From assembly GCF_000513195.1 (NCBI RefSeq), contig NZ_CBVI010000001.1, forward strand, positions 1 through 64,000: DNA of 64,000 nucleotides. The letters run 5' to 3'. Both the position numbers and the translations under genes were made by a program. A model generated the notes under the pieces. That model worked only from the letters and a program-made list of their open reading frames with translations, ran no database searches and was not told the DNA's origin. The DNA comes from Bacteroides timonensis (GTDB lineage: Bacteria; Bacteroidota; Bacteroidia; Bacteroidales; Bacteroidaceae). Positions 27,201 to 34,113 of this stretch are shown in pieces (within the stretch, counting starts at the first letter, position 1; the number at the start of each line of letters is the position of its first letter).

Positions 27201-27353
27201 CATCATGCGCCCGTCCGGCAACTGAGTGATATTGCGCACCTTATTTCCGGACAATCCATGCGTTCCGTTAATTGGAGTAAAGACACAATGCTTTTCCGCA
27301 ATACCGGATAGTGGAAAAATCAACAGAAGTAGTAGAATCAATATGTATTTCAT
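24234..27353 (-). CDS. Kinase-less HTCS-like regulator: periplasmic propeller sensor fused to AraC activator
   Basis: This 1039-aa membrane regulator probably controls the xylan genes. It starts at ATG 27353, since a -7 box lies between it and the longer frame. Order: signal peptide (1-20), REG_PROP propeller repeats (to about 690; ITQLPDGRMMITTEGLLNLYD, SIWISCHKGLWNID, GMWVGTLNRGILYY), Y_Y_Y domain (YTDLPPGTYTFRVQAADN), transmembrane segment (about 777-800), a short helical linker and an AraC helix-turn-helix (about 930-1035; VAEVADRVGFSTSSYLSKCFQEEFG). Classic hybrid two-component proteins are about 1350 aa with HisKA, HATPase and receiver domains. Here the HisKA-like start reads NINQELAEP, with Gln829 in place of His, and no ATPase or receiver sequence follows. 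Signalling must be by conformation or dimerisation. Confidence 0.9.
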   Translation of the reverse strand: MKYILILLLLLIFPLSGIAEKHCVFTPINGTHGLSGNKVRNITQLPDGRMMITTEGLLNLYDGTNFSYLHYDREDICRLSDYSGFHHEYIDAHGYMWLKNQRQLMVVDIGRECFIERPDSLLALWGIDTPMKDFFMDKTKDLWVITDKDDLVRIDKTTLQASTFLNRVSSIGDTTDQVYDLGVLDGNLYLFYRSGLLICYAMESQKEIYRQKLSDELPEGVYGNTSYVVPGTNTFYQLCNGNRGGVMLAYDVERRKWNIVLQTSYWLNYLSVDKDGSIWISCHKGLWNIDAGLERKQYILTLKLVDGRNINTEVSTLYNDSQGGMWVGTLNRGILYYHPDRFRFQNIGRTLFPVTENMNLYVTCIAAQNQDNMWVGTREGLFSYHLSNGDINLYSKELSTVNCNTLFKDSRQRTWLGSIGQGLYCMLPDGKTRYYPLSGQTIHSIMEQPDGTLYLCTENQGFGTFTPETGQYEKEQGLPQTDNLTVYQLASLGKDRLAGITRKGWFVYDCTSKEYTFNPSFHVCTSIFVDRQKQIWIGLEDGLLLYNTATGQQKTFHTTDGLVNNSIRSIIQTQDHAIWVSTSNGITRITVTGEGEQMRYSFANFNQYDGVITDEFCERSSFVAEDGTLYWGGINGFNKFVPLHTTTERAYASPLFVGFDLFGERVESGKMYHGNRILQHPITLTKEIILNYDQNFFTLEFSALNYINPTQTYYRYQLTGIDYLEREIRSSDGKGTATYTDLPPGTYTFRVQAADNSESWTGKYAEIEITVKAPFWKTTYAYLFYFLFATGSLIAIVFVYIRHKRRKLVREQKEKLDEMKSTFLQNINQELAEPISRIISPLDTILKHTDEGRTKLQLKEIQNNAVELKELVDQLSEGVLSPLSPAENELALEELLMNMRQLLEQQEKRKEQLKATPGAEPDNSLLSAADELFLRKALKFVEQNLDNPEYSVEVLSRDMGMDRTGLYRKLVSVVGKTPTNFIRSIRLKRAAQLLEEGHTVAEVADRVGFSTSSYLSKCFQEEFGMRPLQYVNSLKEQPK

Positions 27354-27378
27354 AGCTTGGCATATACTTTTAGTATTG

Positions 27379-27386
27379 CAAATATA
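27379..27386 (-). promoter_or_regulatory. -7 box of the regulator's own promoter
   Basis: TATATTTG on the minus strand fits TAnnTTTG, about 26 bp before ATG 27353. This would give the regulator a short leader and basal expression, and it supports the chosen start codon. No clear -33 TTG. Confidence 0.45.
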
Positions 27387-27406
27387 CATCTTTATCACCA
27401 TATAAA

Positions 27407-27436
27407 TGAGGTTGTGTTTTCACAAACACAACCTCA
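27407..27436 (-). terminator. Perfect 13-bp hairpin between microORF and regulator
   Basis: The stem 27407-27419 pairs without mismatch to 27424-27436 around a 4-nt loop. No T-run follows on either strand, so it may be a weak terminator, a processing site or an mRNA stabiliser rather than a classic intrinsic terminator. Confidence 0.4.
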
Positions 27437-27474
27437 CAGACCTAAAAATAATTAACTAACCTAATTTGGTAAAC

Positions 27475-27543
27475 CTACTCACTGAAAACTGATAGTTTCA
27501 TTTTACCTTTACCTAATTTCCCTATATTGACTAATCTTATCAT
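27475..27543 (-). CDS. Possible 22-codon peptide under promoter C
   Basis: An ATG at 27543 opens a 22-codon frame ending in TAG, predicted peptide MIRLVNIGKLGKGK followed by MKLSVFSE. It begins about 10 nt after the predicted start point of promoter C and follows an A-rich stretch (plus-strand T-run 27546-27553), which suits Bacteroides translation starts. The product is small and basic (five Lys, one Arg), with no transmembrane segment. Nothing here proves translation; the alternative is a noncoding leader RNA. It ends before the hairpin at 27407-27436. Confidence 0.28.
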   Translation of the reverse strand: MIRLVNIGKLGKGKMKLSVFSE

Positions 27544-27560
27544 TTCTTTTTTTATTTCTG

Positions 27561-27667
27561 CAAATTTATCCAATCCTCTGGAATACATCTGCATCATTTC
27601 GCTACACGTATTTATACTGGTATTACATACTTTCTCATACCTGTTACATATACTTTCAATGATGTAA
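27561..27667 (-). promoter_or_regulatory. Predicted regulated promoter C upstream of the regulator gene
   Basis: TAAATTTG on the minus strand (27561-27568) fits TAnnTTTG. TTACAT occurs at 27623 (62 bp from the box) and 27644, and ATGTAA at 27662; the last two are 18 bp apart, as at promoter B. GCTACACGT at 27601 has the same 40-bp offset as in promoter A. The boxes point to the same activator. It would transcribe toward the microORF and the regulator, suggesting autoregulation. Confidence 0.55.
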
Positions 27668-27754
27668 CATAGCCACGCAGCATATGGATATGGTATACAA
27701 ATGAGGTATGAATGAAATGAATATTTCAATATCGAAGAGATGAGGTATAGACAT

Positions 27755-27815
27755 AAAAAAAGGAGTACCGCTGTACTCCAACCTTTGTTAACCTTAAATC
27801 TAATACTATGAAAAA
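27755..27815 (-). ncRNA. Candidate short RNA (~60 nt) with own promoter and terminator
   Basis: On the minus strand TTG (27850-27852), a 19-bp spacer and TACCTTTG (27823-27830) form a good Bacteroides promoter. About 35 nt after the predicted start comes GGAGTAC-loop-GTACTCC (27762-27779) and seven Ts, a textbook intrinsic terminator. The transcript would be about 60 nt with no ORF. It could be a free sRNA or an attenuated leader. Target unknown. Confidence 0.5.
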
Positions 27816-27822
27816 CACAATG

Positions 27823-27852
27823 CAAAGGTACGCACTTTTTTGAAAGTAGCAA
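27823..27852 (-). promoter_or_regulatory. Promoter of the short RNA
   Basis: TTG at 27850-27852, a 19-bp spacer and TACCTTTG at 27823-27830, read on the minus strand. Unlike promoters A-C this one has both boxes, so it may be constitutive. Confidence 0.5.
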
Positions 27853-27940
27853 GTTCCGTGTGCGAAAACAACGCATTTATAACACCATTTAAGAGAAGAC
27901 ATTCTCTTTTTCACTTCCTTTTTCATATTTAGCTTTAAAA

Positions 27941-28094
27941 CGAAGACAAGCTGCACTTTAGCATTAAAAATAATCAAGCTTATTTTGTATTGCTTTCGGT
28001 TTGCATTATCTTTGCTAATGCGAAGATAAGCGGCACCTCAGCAGTAAAAATAATCAAGCTTATTTTGTATTGCTTTCGGTTTGCATTATCTTTG
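27941..28094 (+). repeat. 80-bp tandem duplication carrying two promoters for miaA
   Basis: Two copies lie 80 bp apart (27941-28014 and 28021-28094); about 50 bp at their right ends are identical. Each contains TTTTGTATTGC, then about 20 bp, then TATCTTTG (28007-28014 and 28087-28094), a full Bacteroides promoter. The second lies about 24 bp before the miaA start. The left parts of the copies have diverged slightly, so the duplication is not brand new. Confidence 0.75.
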
Positions 28095-28117
28095 TAGAAA
28101 AATAATCAAAACGACTT

Positions 28118-29038
28118 ATGCCTGACTATGATTTGATAGCTATATTAGGTCCTACCGCTTCCGGTAAAACTCCCTTCGCCGCAGCACTGGCAGATGTTCT
28201 TGACACAGAAATCATCAGTGCAGATTCCCGGCAAATCTACCGTGGTATGGATCTCGGCACGGGTAAAGACCTGGTAGACTACACTGTGAACGGTAAACCA
28301 ATCCCCTATCATCTGATTGATATTGCTGACCCGGGCTATAAATACAATGTTTTTGAATATCAGCGTGATTTTCTGATAGCGTACGAGACTATTAAACAAA
28401 AAGGGAAACTTCCCGTTTTGTGTGGAGGTACCGGTATGTATCTGGAATCCGTATTGAAAGGCTATAAGTTACTGCCAGTTCCCGAAAATCCGGAGTTACG
28501 TGCACGCCTTGCCGATAAATCCCTAGAAGAACTGACTGAGATGCTGAAACAATACAAAGCCCTGCATAATACTACAGATGTCGACACCGTAAAACGAGCG
28601 ATCCGGGCCATTGAGATAGAAGAATATTATGCACATACACCGGTAGACGAACGGGCGTTCCCGGAACTGAACAGCCTTATCATTGGTGTAGATATAGACC
28701 GGGAATTACGTCGTACGAAGATATCCCACCGCCTGCGTCAACGTCTGGACGAAGGGATGGTAGATGAAGTACGACGCCTGATAGAACAGGGCATCCAACC
28801 GGATGATCTTATCTATTACGGTCTGGAATACAAGTATCTGACTCTGTACGTTATCGGCAAACTGACATACGAAGAGATGTACAAGGAACTGGAGATTGCT
28901 ATTCATCAGTTTGCCAAACGGCAGATGACCTGGTTCCGGGGAATGGAACGACGCGGCTTTACTATCCATTGGATGGATGCCGGGCTGCCTATGGAAGAAA
29001 AGATTGCTTTTGTACAAGCGAAACTCGAAGGGAATTAG
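28118..29038 (+). CDS. miaA: tRNA dimethylallyltransferase
   Basis: This 306-aa cytoplasmic enzyme transfers a dimethylallyl group to N6 of A37 in tRNAs that read UNN codons. It has the P-loop GPTASGKT (11-18), the family motif DSRQIYRGMDLGTGKD (about 37-52) and the RAIRAIEI element. LGTGKD differs from the more usual IGTAKP, and Pro follows the P-loop Thr (GKTP). Bacteroides genomes often carry two MiaA paralogues, so a second copy may exist elsewhere. It is transcribed from the duplicated promoter and ends 79 bp before the lipid-kinase gene. Confidence 0.9.
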   Translation: MPDYDLIAILGPTASGKTPFAAALADVLDTEIISADSRQIYRGMDLGTGKDLVDYTVNGKPIPYHLIDIADPGYKYNVFEYQRDFLIAYETIKQKGKLPVLCGGTGMYLESVLKGYKLLPVPENPELRARLADKSLEELTEMLKQYKALHNTTDVDTVKRAIRAIEIEEYYAHTPVDERAFPELNSLIIGVDIDRELRRTKISHRLRQRLDEGMVDEVRRLIEQGIQPDDLIYYGLEYKYLTLYVIGKLTYEEMYKELEIAIHQFAKRQMTWFRGMERRGFTIHWMDAGLPMEEKIAFVQAKLEGN

Positions 29039-29046
29039 TATCTTTG
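29039..29046 (+). promoter_or_regulatory. Possible -7 box for lipid-kinase gene
   Basis: TATCTTTG follows directly on the miaA stop codon, 71 bp before the next start. No TTG at the proper distance is seen, so this is a weak call. Confidence 0.3.
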
Positions 29047-29117
29047 GGGCAACAAAGACAAAGACTGCGGGGAGAGTACAAAAATGATTATGTAGGACTT
29101 TACTAAGAGATAACAAT

Positions 29118-30044
29118 ATGAGCGTAGAACCCGAAAAGTGGGGAGTGATATACAATCCCAAAGCCGGCACGCGGAAAGTGCAGAAACGGTGGAAAGAAAT
29201 CAAAGAATATATGGACAGCCGAGGCGTGTCTTATGACTATGTGCAGTCTGAAGGGTTCGGATCTGTGGAACGTTTAGCCGGCATTCTTGCTAATAATGGA
29301 TACCGCACCATTGTTGTGGTGGGCGGTGATGGAGCGCTAAACGACGCCATCAACGGTATCATGTCGTCCAATGCAGAAGATAAAAGAGAAATCGCCATAG
29401 GTATCATTCCCAACGGTATCGGAAATGACTTTGCCAAATACTGGGAAATGACTTCAGAATACAAAGATGCCGTAGATTGCATCATAAATAACCGACGCCG
29501 GAAGATAGACGTGGGATTTTGCAACTATTATGATGGTGAAAAGCATGTTACACGCTATTTCCTCAATGCAATCAATATTGGTTTAGGAGCCCGCATCGTG
29601 AAGATTTCCGACCAGACCAAACGTTTCTGGGGAGTAAAATTCCTGTCCTACCTCATGGCCCTCATCTCACTTTTCTTTGAACGGAAGCTCTACCGGATGC
29701 ATCTCAAAATAAACGGAGAACACATCCGGGGACGTATCATGACGGTATGTATCGGTAGTGCATGGGGATACGGACAAGCACCAAGTGCCGTGCCGTATAA
29801 CGGTTGGCTCGATGTATCCGTTATCTATCGCCCGGAGCTGCTACAACTCGTATCAGGACTGTGGATGCTTATCCAGGGACGTATTCTGAATCATAAAGTC
29901 GTGATGCCTTACCGTACCCAGAAAGTAAAAGTACTACGTGCACAAAATGCTTCGGTAGACTTGGACGGACGTATTCTCGACCGGCATTTTCCACTGGACA
30001 TCGGAATTATGCATGAGGCGATAACATTGATTATACCCAACTAA
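29118..30044 (+). CDS. Diacylglycerol/sphingoid lipid kinase family protein
   Basis: This 308-aa cytosolic or membrane-associated kinase has the DAGK catalytic domain: nucleotide-binding NPKAGTRK (residues 14-21), GGDGALNDAINGI (about 73-85) and GIIPNGIGNDFAKY (about 100). It would phosphorylate a lipid such as diacylglycerol, or in Bacteroides possibly a sphingoid lipid; the substrate cannot be read from sequence. There is no signal peptide. The next gene, kdsA, starts 36 bp downstream, so they are probably co-transcribed, which puts a lipid kinase next to LPS-core synthesis. Confidence 0.88.
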   Translation: MSVEPEKWGVIYNPKAGTRKVQKRWKEIKEYMDSRGVSYDYVQSEGFGSVERLAGILANNGYRTIVVVGGDGALNDAINGIMSSNAEDKREIAIGIIPNGIGNDFAKYWEMTSEYKDAVDCIINNRRRKIDVGFCNYYDGEKHVTRYFLNAINIGLGARIVKISDQTKRFWGVKFLSYLMALISLFFERKLYRMHLKINGEHIRGRIMTVCIGSAWGYGQAPSAVPYNGWLDVSVIYRPELLQLVSGLWMLIQGRILNHKVVMPYRTQKVKVLRAQNASVDLDGRILDRHFPLDIGIMHEAITLIIPN

Positions 30045-30080
30045 GAATAACGATTAACGTTCACCATACACTAAATATTT

Positions 30081-30881
30081 ATGATTGAATTAAAGAATAA
30101 TCCTGCCGGAAATTTCTTTTTATTGGCAGGTCCTTGTGTGATTGAAGGAGAAGAGATGGCAATGCGTATTGCCGAACGTGTGGTAAATATCACGGAGAAA
30201 TTACAAATACCTTATGTATTTAAAGGCTCTTATCGCAAGGCCAACCGTTCACGTCTGGATTCATTTATGGGAATAGGCGATGAAAAAGCGTTGAAAGTGT
30301 TACAGAAAGTACACGATACTTTTGGTGTGCCTACTGTTACAGATATACATTCTGCAGAAGAAGCCGCAATGGCCGCCGAATATGTAGATGTACTGCAAAT
30401 ACCAGCATTCCTTTGCCGCCAGACAGACATTCTGATAGCTGCTGCAAAAACAGGAAAGGTGGTTAACATCAAAAAAGGACAGTTCCTGTCTCCACTCGCC
30501 ATGCGCTTTGCTGCGGAAAAGGTAGTAGAAGCCGGAAATAAGGAAGTTATGATTACCGAACGTGGAACAACTTTCGGATATCAAGACCTTGTTGTAGACT
30601 ACCGTGGCATTCCTGAAATGCAAACCTTTGGTTATCCGGTCATTCTGGATGTTACACATTCTCTGCAACAACCCAATCAGACAAGCGGAGTGACAGGTGG
30701 TATGCCGCAGCTTATTGAAACCGTTGCCAAAGCCGGTGTTGCGGTCGGTGTAGACGGATTGTTTATTGAAACACATGAGCACCCTGAAATAGCCAAAAGC
30801 GATGGTGCCAATATGCTGAAGCTCGATTTACTGGAAGGACTACTGACGAAACTGGTACGGGTTCGTGAGGCGATAAAGTGA
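30081..30881 (+). CDS. kdsA: 3-deoxy-8-phosphooctulonate (KDO8P) synthase
   Basis: This 266-aa cytoplasmic enzyme condenses phosphoenolpyruvate with arabinose 5-phosphate to make KDO 8-phosphate, the precursor of the sugar linking lipid A to LPS core. Family motifs run from LAGPCVIEGEEMAMRIAE (16-33) through KGSYRKANRSRLDSF and FLCRQTDIL to the ITERGTTFGYQDLVVDYRGI loop and the metal/active-site region VTHSLQQPNQTSGVTGG. The length is normal. Its stop codon overlaps the left arm of a large palindrome (30881-31083). Confidence 0.96.
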   Translation: MIELKNNPAGNFFLLAGPCVIEGEEMAMRIAERVVNITEKLQIPYVFKGSYRKANRSRLDSFMGIGDEKALKVLQKVHDTFGVPTVTDIHSAEEAAMAAEYVDVLQIPAFLCRQTDILIAAAKTGKVVNIKKGQFLSPLAMRFAAEKVVEAGNKEVMITERGTTFGYQDLVVDYRGIPEMQTFGYPVILDVTHSLQQPNQTSGVTGGMPQLIETVAKAGVAVGVDGLFIETHEHPEIAKSDGANMLKLDLLEGLLTKLVRVREAIK

Positions 30882-31083
30882 TAATTTAGGGGAATGGGTA
30901 CGCGGACGACGCGGATAAGACGGACGAACACGGATTTTAAGGGCTACGCCATGTTGAATGTAATATACCCCATAATATCCCATACGGAAGATAAAAAATC
31001 TGTGTTATCTGTGGATGAAAAATAAAAATCCGCGTTCGTCCGTCTTATCCGCGTCGTCCGCGTACCCACTCCCCTTAAATTAT
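30881..31083. repeat. Large palindromic element, 58-bp arms
   Basis: The left arm (30881-30937) and right arm (31026-31083) are reverse complements with one indel and about two mismatches, enclosing an 87-nt centre. The arms are GC-rich (ATGGGTACGCGGACGACGCG) against an AT-rich background. The hairpin follows directly on kdsA and could stop transcription. It also looks like a dispersed intergenic repeat. No ORF. Confidence 0.8.
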
Positions 31084-31170
31084 CATTCATATAAAAAATA
31101 GATCCTTTCTGTGATTTCTCCTCTCCCTCTTCGACAAATAGGTCAAGAAACAATTTTAATTTTCATCAAC

Positions 31171-34008
31171 ATGAAACATTTATTTCACAGTTTACTGGCA
31201 GTAGCATTCGTTCTATGTGCCGGTTTCCAACAAGCGGTAGCTCAGCAAATGCAGTTTCCGCCCCTTCCCGTGGACAAAAATGTCCGTATCGGCCAATTAG
31301 ACAATGGCCTGACGTATTACATACGCCACAACAAATTACCCGAAAACCGGGCTGAGTTCTATATCGCCCAAAAAGTAGGTTCCATTCTTGAAGAACCGCA
31401 ACAACGCGGACTTGCCCACTTCCTGGAACACATGGCCTTCAACGGTACTAAGAATTTCCCCGGTGATGATAAAGGCCTCGGCGTCATCCCTTGGTGCGAA
31501 ACCGTAGGTATCAAATTTGGTACTAACTTAAATGCTTATACCAGCATAGACGAAACTGTTTACAACATCAGTAATGCTCCGATTGACCGCACCGGTGTAT
31601 TGGACTCCTGTCTGCTGATCCTGCACGACTGGTCTAACTATATCCTGCTCAAAGACGATGAAATCGACAAAGAACGTGGTGTGATCCGTGAAGAGTGGCG
31701 CAGCCGCAATAGTGGTATATTGCGCGTCTACACCGATTTGCTTCCAACTATATATCCGGGTGACAAATATGCAGACTGTATGCCTATCGGCTCTATCGAT
31801 GTGATCAACAACTTCCCTTATAAAGATATCCGCGATTACTATCACAAATGGTATCGTCCCGATCTGCAAGGTATCGTTATCGTAGGTGATATCGACGTAG
31901 ACGCTGTAGAGGCTAAACTAAAGGCAGTATTCGCCGATGTACAAAAACCGATAAATCCGGCAGAGCGTACTTACTATCCTGTCGCTGATAATAAGGAACC
32001 CATCGTAGCCATCGGTACAGATAAGGAAGTAGACGACCCGTCGATTGAGATTTACTTCAAGCAAGACGCTACTCCTGATTCAGAAAAGAATAATGTAGGC
32101 TACCTTGCTTCACAATATATGACGAGCATGATCAGCAGCATGCTGGACGCCCGTCTGAACGAATTGGTTCAGAGTGCTAACCCGCCGTTTACCCGTGCAA
32201 GCAGTGACTACAGCGACTTCTTTGTAGCCAAGACCAAAGAAGCCTTTTCGCTTTCAGCTTCAAGCAAAGCCGACGGCATTGAAACAGCCTTGAAAACCTT
32301 ACTACAAGAGACTGAACGTGCACGTCGCTTCGGTTTCACCGAATCAGAATATGCACGCGCACGCGCCAACTATTTGCAGAGTTTAGAGTCTGCCTACAAC
32401 GAACGCGAAAAGACCAAGCACGGTTCTTACGTAAGAGAATATGTACAGAACTTCCTGAATGGCGAGCCTATTCCGGGAATTGAAGCTGAGTACGCTATGA
32501 TGAACCAACTGGCTCCGAACATTCCCTTACAGGCCATGAATATGGTAATGCAGCAACTCGTTCCGGATAGCAATCAAGTAGTAATAATTGCCGGTCCTGC
32601 AAAAAAAGGCTTGAAATACCCGACAAAAGAAGAAGTTATCAGCTTACTGAAAGGTATGAAAGATCTCGACCTGCAAGCATACGTAGACAAAGTATCTGAC
32701 GAACCACTGATGAAAGAAGCTCCGAAAGGTGGTAAAATCATTTCTGAGAAAGAAGGCGACATCTATGGTAGTACAAAATTAGTTCTTTCAAATGGTGTGA
32801 CTGTCTATGTAAAGAAGACTGATTTCAAAGCTGATGAAATCCGCATGAAAGGTACCAGTCTGGGTGGTAAATCCATTTTCCCCGACAAAGACGCACTGAA
32901 CTTCGCCGTTATGGACAACGTAATTGCTGTAGGTGGTTTGGGTAACTTTAGCCAAGTAGACTTGACGAAAGTACTGGCTGGCAAGAAAGTTTCCGTCAAT
33001 GCCGGTCTGGGTGCTACCACAGAGAATGTATTCGGTACCTGCTCACCAAAAGATTTTGAAACGATGATGCAGCTGACATATCTCACCTTCACCGCTCCCC
33101 GTAAAGATACGGAAGCATTCGAATCTTTTAAAAATCGTATGAAAGCTCAATTGGAAAGTGCACAGGCAAATCCTCTTTCTTCTATAAACGACTCTTTACA
33201 GAAAGCAATGTACAATAATCATCCGCGCGTAGTAATGATGAAACCGGAAATGGTGGATCAGATTGATTACGACCGTATCCTGGAAATGTACAACGACCGT
33301 TTCAAAGACGCCAGCGACTTTACATTCTACTTTGTCGGAAACATTGACCTTGAAACAGCCAAACCACTGATTGCCGAATACTTAGGTGCACTGCCTGCCA
33401 TCAACCGTAAAGAAACCTTCAAGGATACGAAGATGAGTATACGCAAGGGTGTGTACAAGAATGAATATGCCAAAGAGCAACAAACTCCTACAGCAACTAT
33501 CGTATTCCTGTACAGTGGTAAAGCTCCTTATACTTTAAAGAATGACATTTTGCTGAGCTTTGCAACTCAGGTTCTTGATATGGTTTATACTGAAGAAGTA
33601 CGCGAAAAAGAAGGTGGTACATATGGTGTAAACTGTTTTGGCGACTTACAGAAGTATCCGAAAGAACAATTATTGTTGCAGATTGTCTTCCAGACCGATC
33701 CGGCTAAGAAAGATAAACTGGCAGGTATTGTAGTAGACGAGTTGAAGAAACTTGCAGCCAAAGGACCGTCAGACGTACACTTGCAGAAAGTGAAAGAGTA
33801 CATGCTGAAGAAGTATGCCGACAATCAGAAAGAAAACGGATACTGGATGAATAATCTGAACGATTACTTCTATTATGGCATGGATATGACAGAAGGATAC
33901 ACGGATATCGTAAATAGCATCACAGCTAAAGATATCCAGAAGTTTGTATCTGACCTGTTAAAACAAGGAAATGAAATTGAGGTGACCATGACGGTACCCA
34001 ACAAATAG
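31171..34008 (+). CDS. M16 zinc protease, two-module, exported
   Basis: This 945-aa protein starts at ATG 31171; an upstream in-frame start would add 20 residues before the signal peptide. The signal peptide ends near VAQQ (residue 26). The N-terminal M16 module has the inverted zinc motif HFLEH (His83, Glu86 as catalytic base, His87). The C-terminal half repeats the fold without zinc ligands, with the R/Y-like segment KEGGTYGVNC near residue 815, as in PqqL-type peptidases. It probably degrades peptides in the periplasm. It is separated from kdsA by the palindrome and is likely a unit of its own. Confidence 0.92.
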   Translation: MKHLFHSLLAVAFVLCAGFQQAVAQQMQFPPLPVDKNVRIGQLDNGLTYYIRHNKLPENRAEFYIAQKVGSILEEPQQRGLAHFLEHMAFNGTKNFPGDDKGLGVIPWCETVGIKFGTNLNAYTSIDETVYNISNAPIDRTGVLDSCLLILHDWSNYILLKDDEIDKERGVIREEWRSRNSGILRVYTDLLPTIYPGDKYADCMPIGSIDVINNFPYKDIRDYYHKWYRPDLQGIVIVGDIDVDAVEAKLKAVFADVQKPINPAERTYYPVADNKEPIVAIGTDKEVDDPSIEIYFKQDATPDSEKNNVGYLASQYMTSMISSMLDARLNELVQSANPPFTRASSDYSDFFVAKTKEAFSLSASSKADGIETALKTLLQETERARRFGFTESEYARARANYLQSLESAYNEREKTKHGSYVREYVQNFLNGEPIPGIEAEYAMMNQLAPNIPLQAMNMVMQQLVPDSNQVVIIAGPAKKGLKYPTKEEVISLLKGMKDLDLQAYVDKVSDEPLMKEAPKGGKIISEKEGDIYGSTKLVLSNGVTVYVKKTDFKADEIRMKGTSLGGKSIFPDKDALNFAVMDNVIAVGGLGNFSQVDLTKVLAGKKVSVNAGLGATTENVFGTCSPKDFETMMQLTYLTFTAPRKDTEAFESFKNRMKAQLESAQANPLSSINDSLQKAMYNNHPRVVMMKPEMVDQIDYDRILEMYNDRFKDASDFTFYFVGNIDLETAKPLIAEYLGALPAINRKETFKDTKMSIRKGVYKNEYAKEQQTPTATIVFLYSGKAPYTLKNDILLSFATQVLDMVYTEEVREKEGGTYGVNCFGDLQKYPKEQLLLQIVFQTDPAKKDKLAGIVVDELKKLAAKGPSDVHLQKVKEYMLKKYADNQKENGYWMNNLNDYFYYGMDMTEGYTDIVNSITAKDIQKFVSDLLKQGNEIEVTMTVPNK

Positions 34009-34020
34009 TGATAAAGGATA

Positions 34021-34066
34021 AGTGATTAGTGATAAGCGAGTGCATTCTTACTTATTACTAATCACT
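34021..34066. repeat. Inverted repeat AGTGATTAGTGATAAG
   Basis: The 16-bp arms 34021-34036 and 34051-34066 match with one mismatch; two further TAATCACT copies follow before the next gene (to about 34106). It may be a terminator-like hairpin after the protease gene. Confidence 0.5.
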
Positions 34067-34113
34067 ACCTTCCAATCGCTCCATTAATCACTAACAACTA
34101 ATCACTAAACAAC

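Noticed and set aside
27475..27876. 133-codon minus-strand ORF reading through promoter C and the short RNA
   Set aside because: It crosses a perfect terminator and two promoter boxes; only its last 22 codons, downstream of promoter C, are considered.
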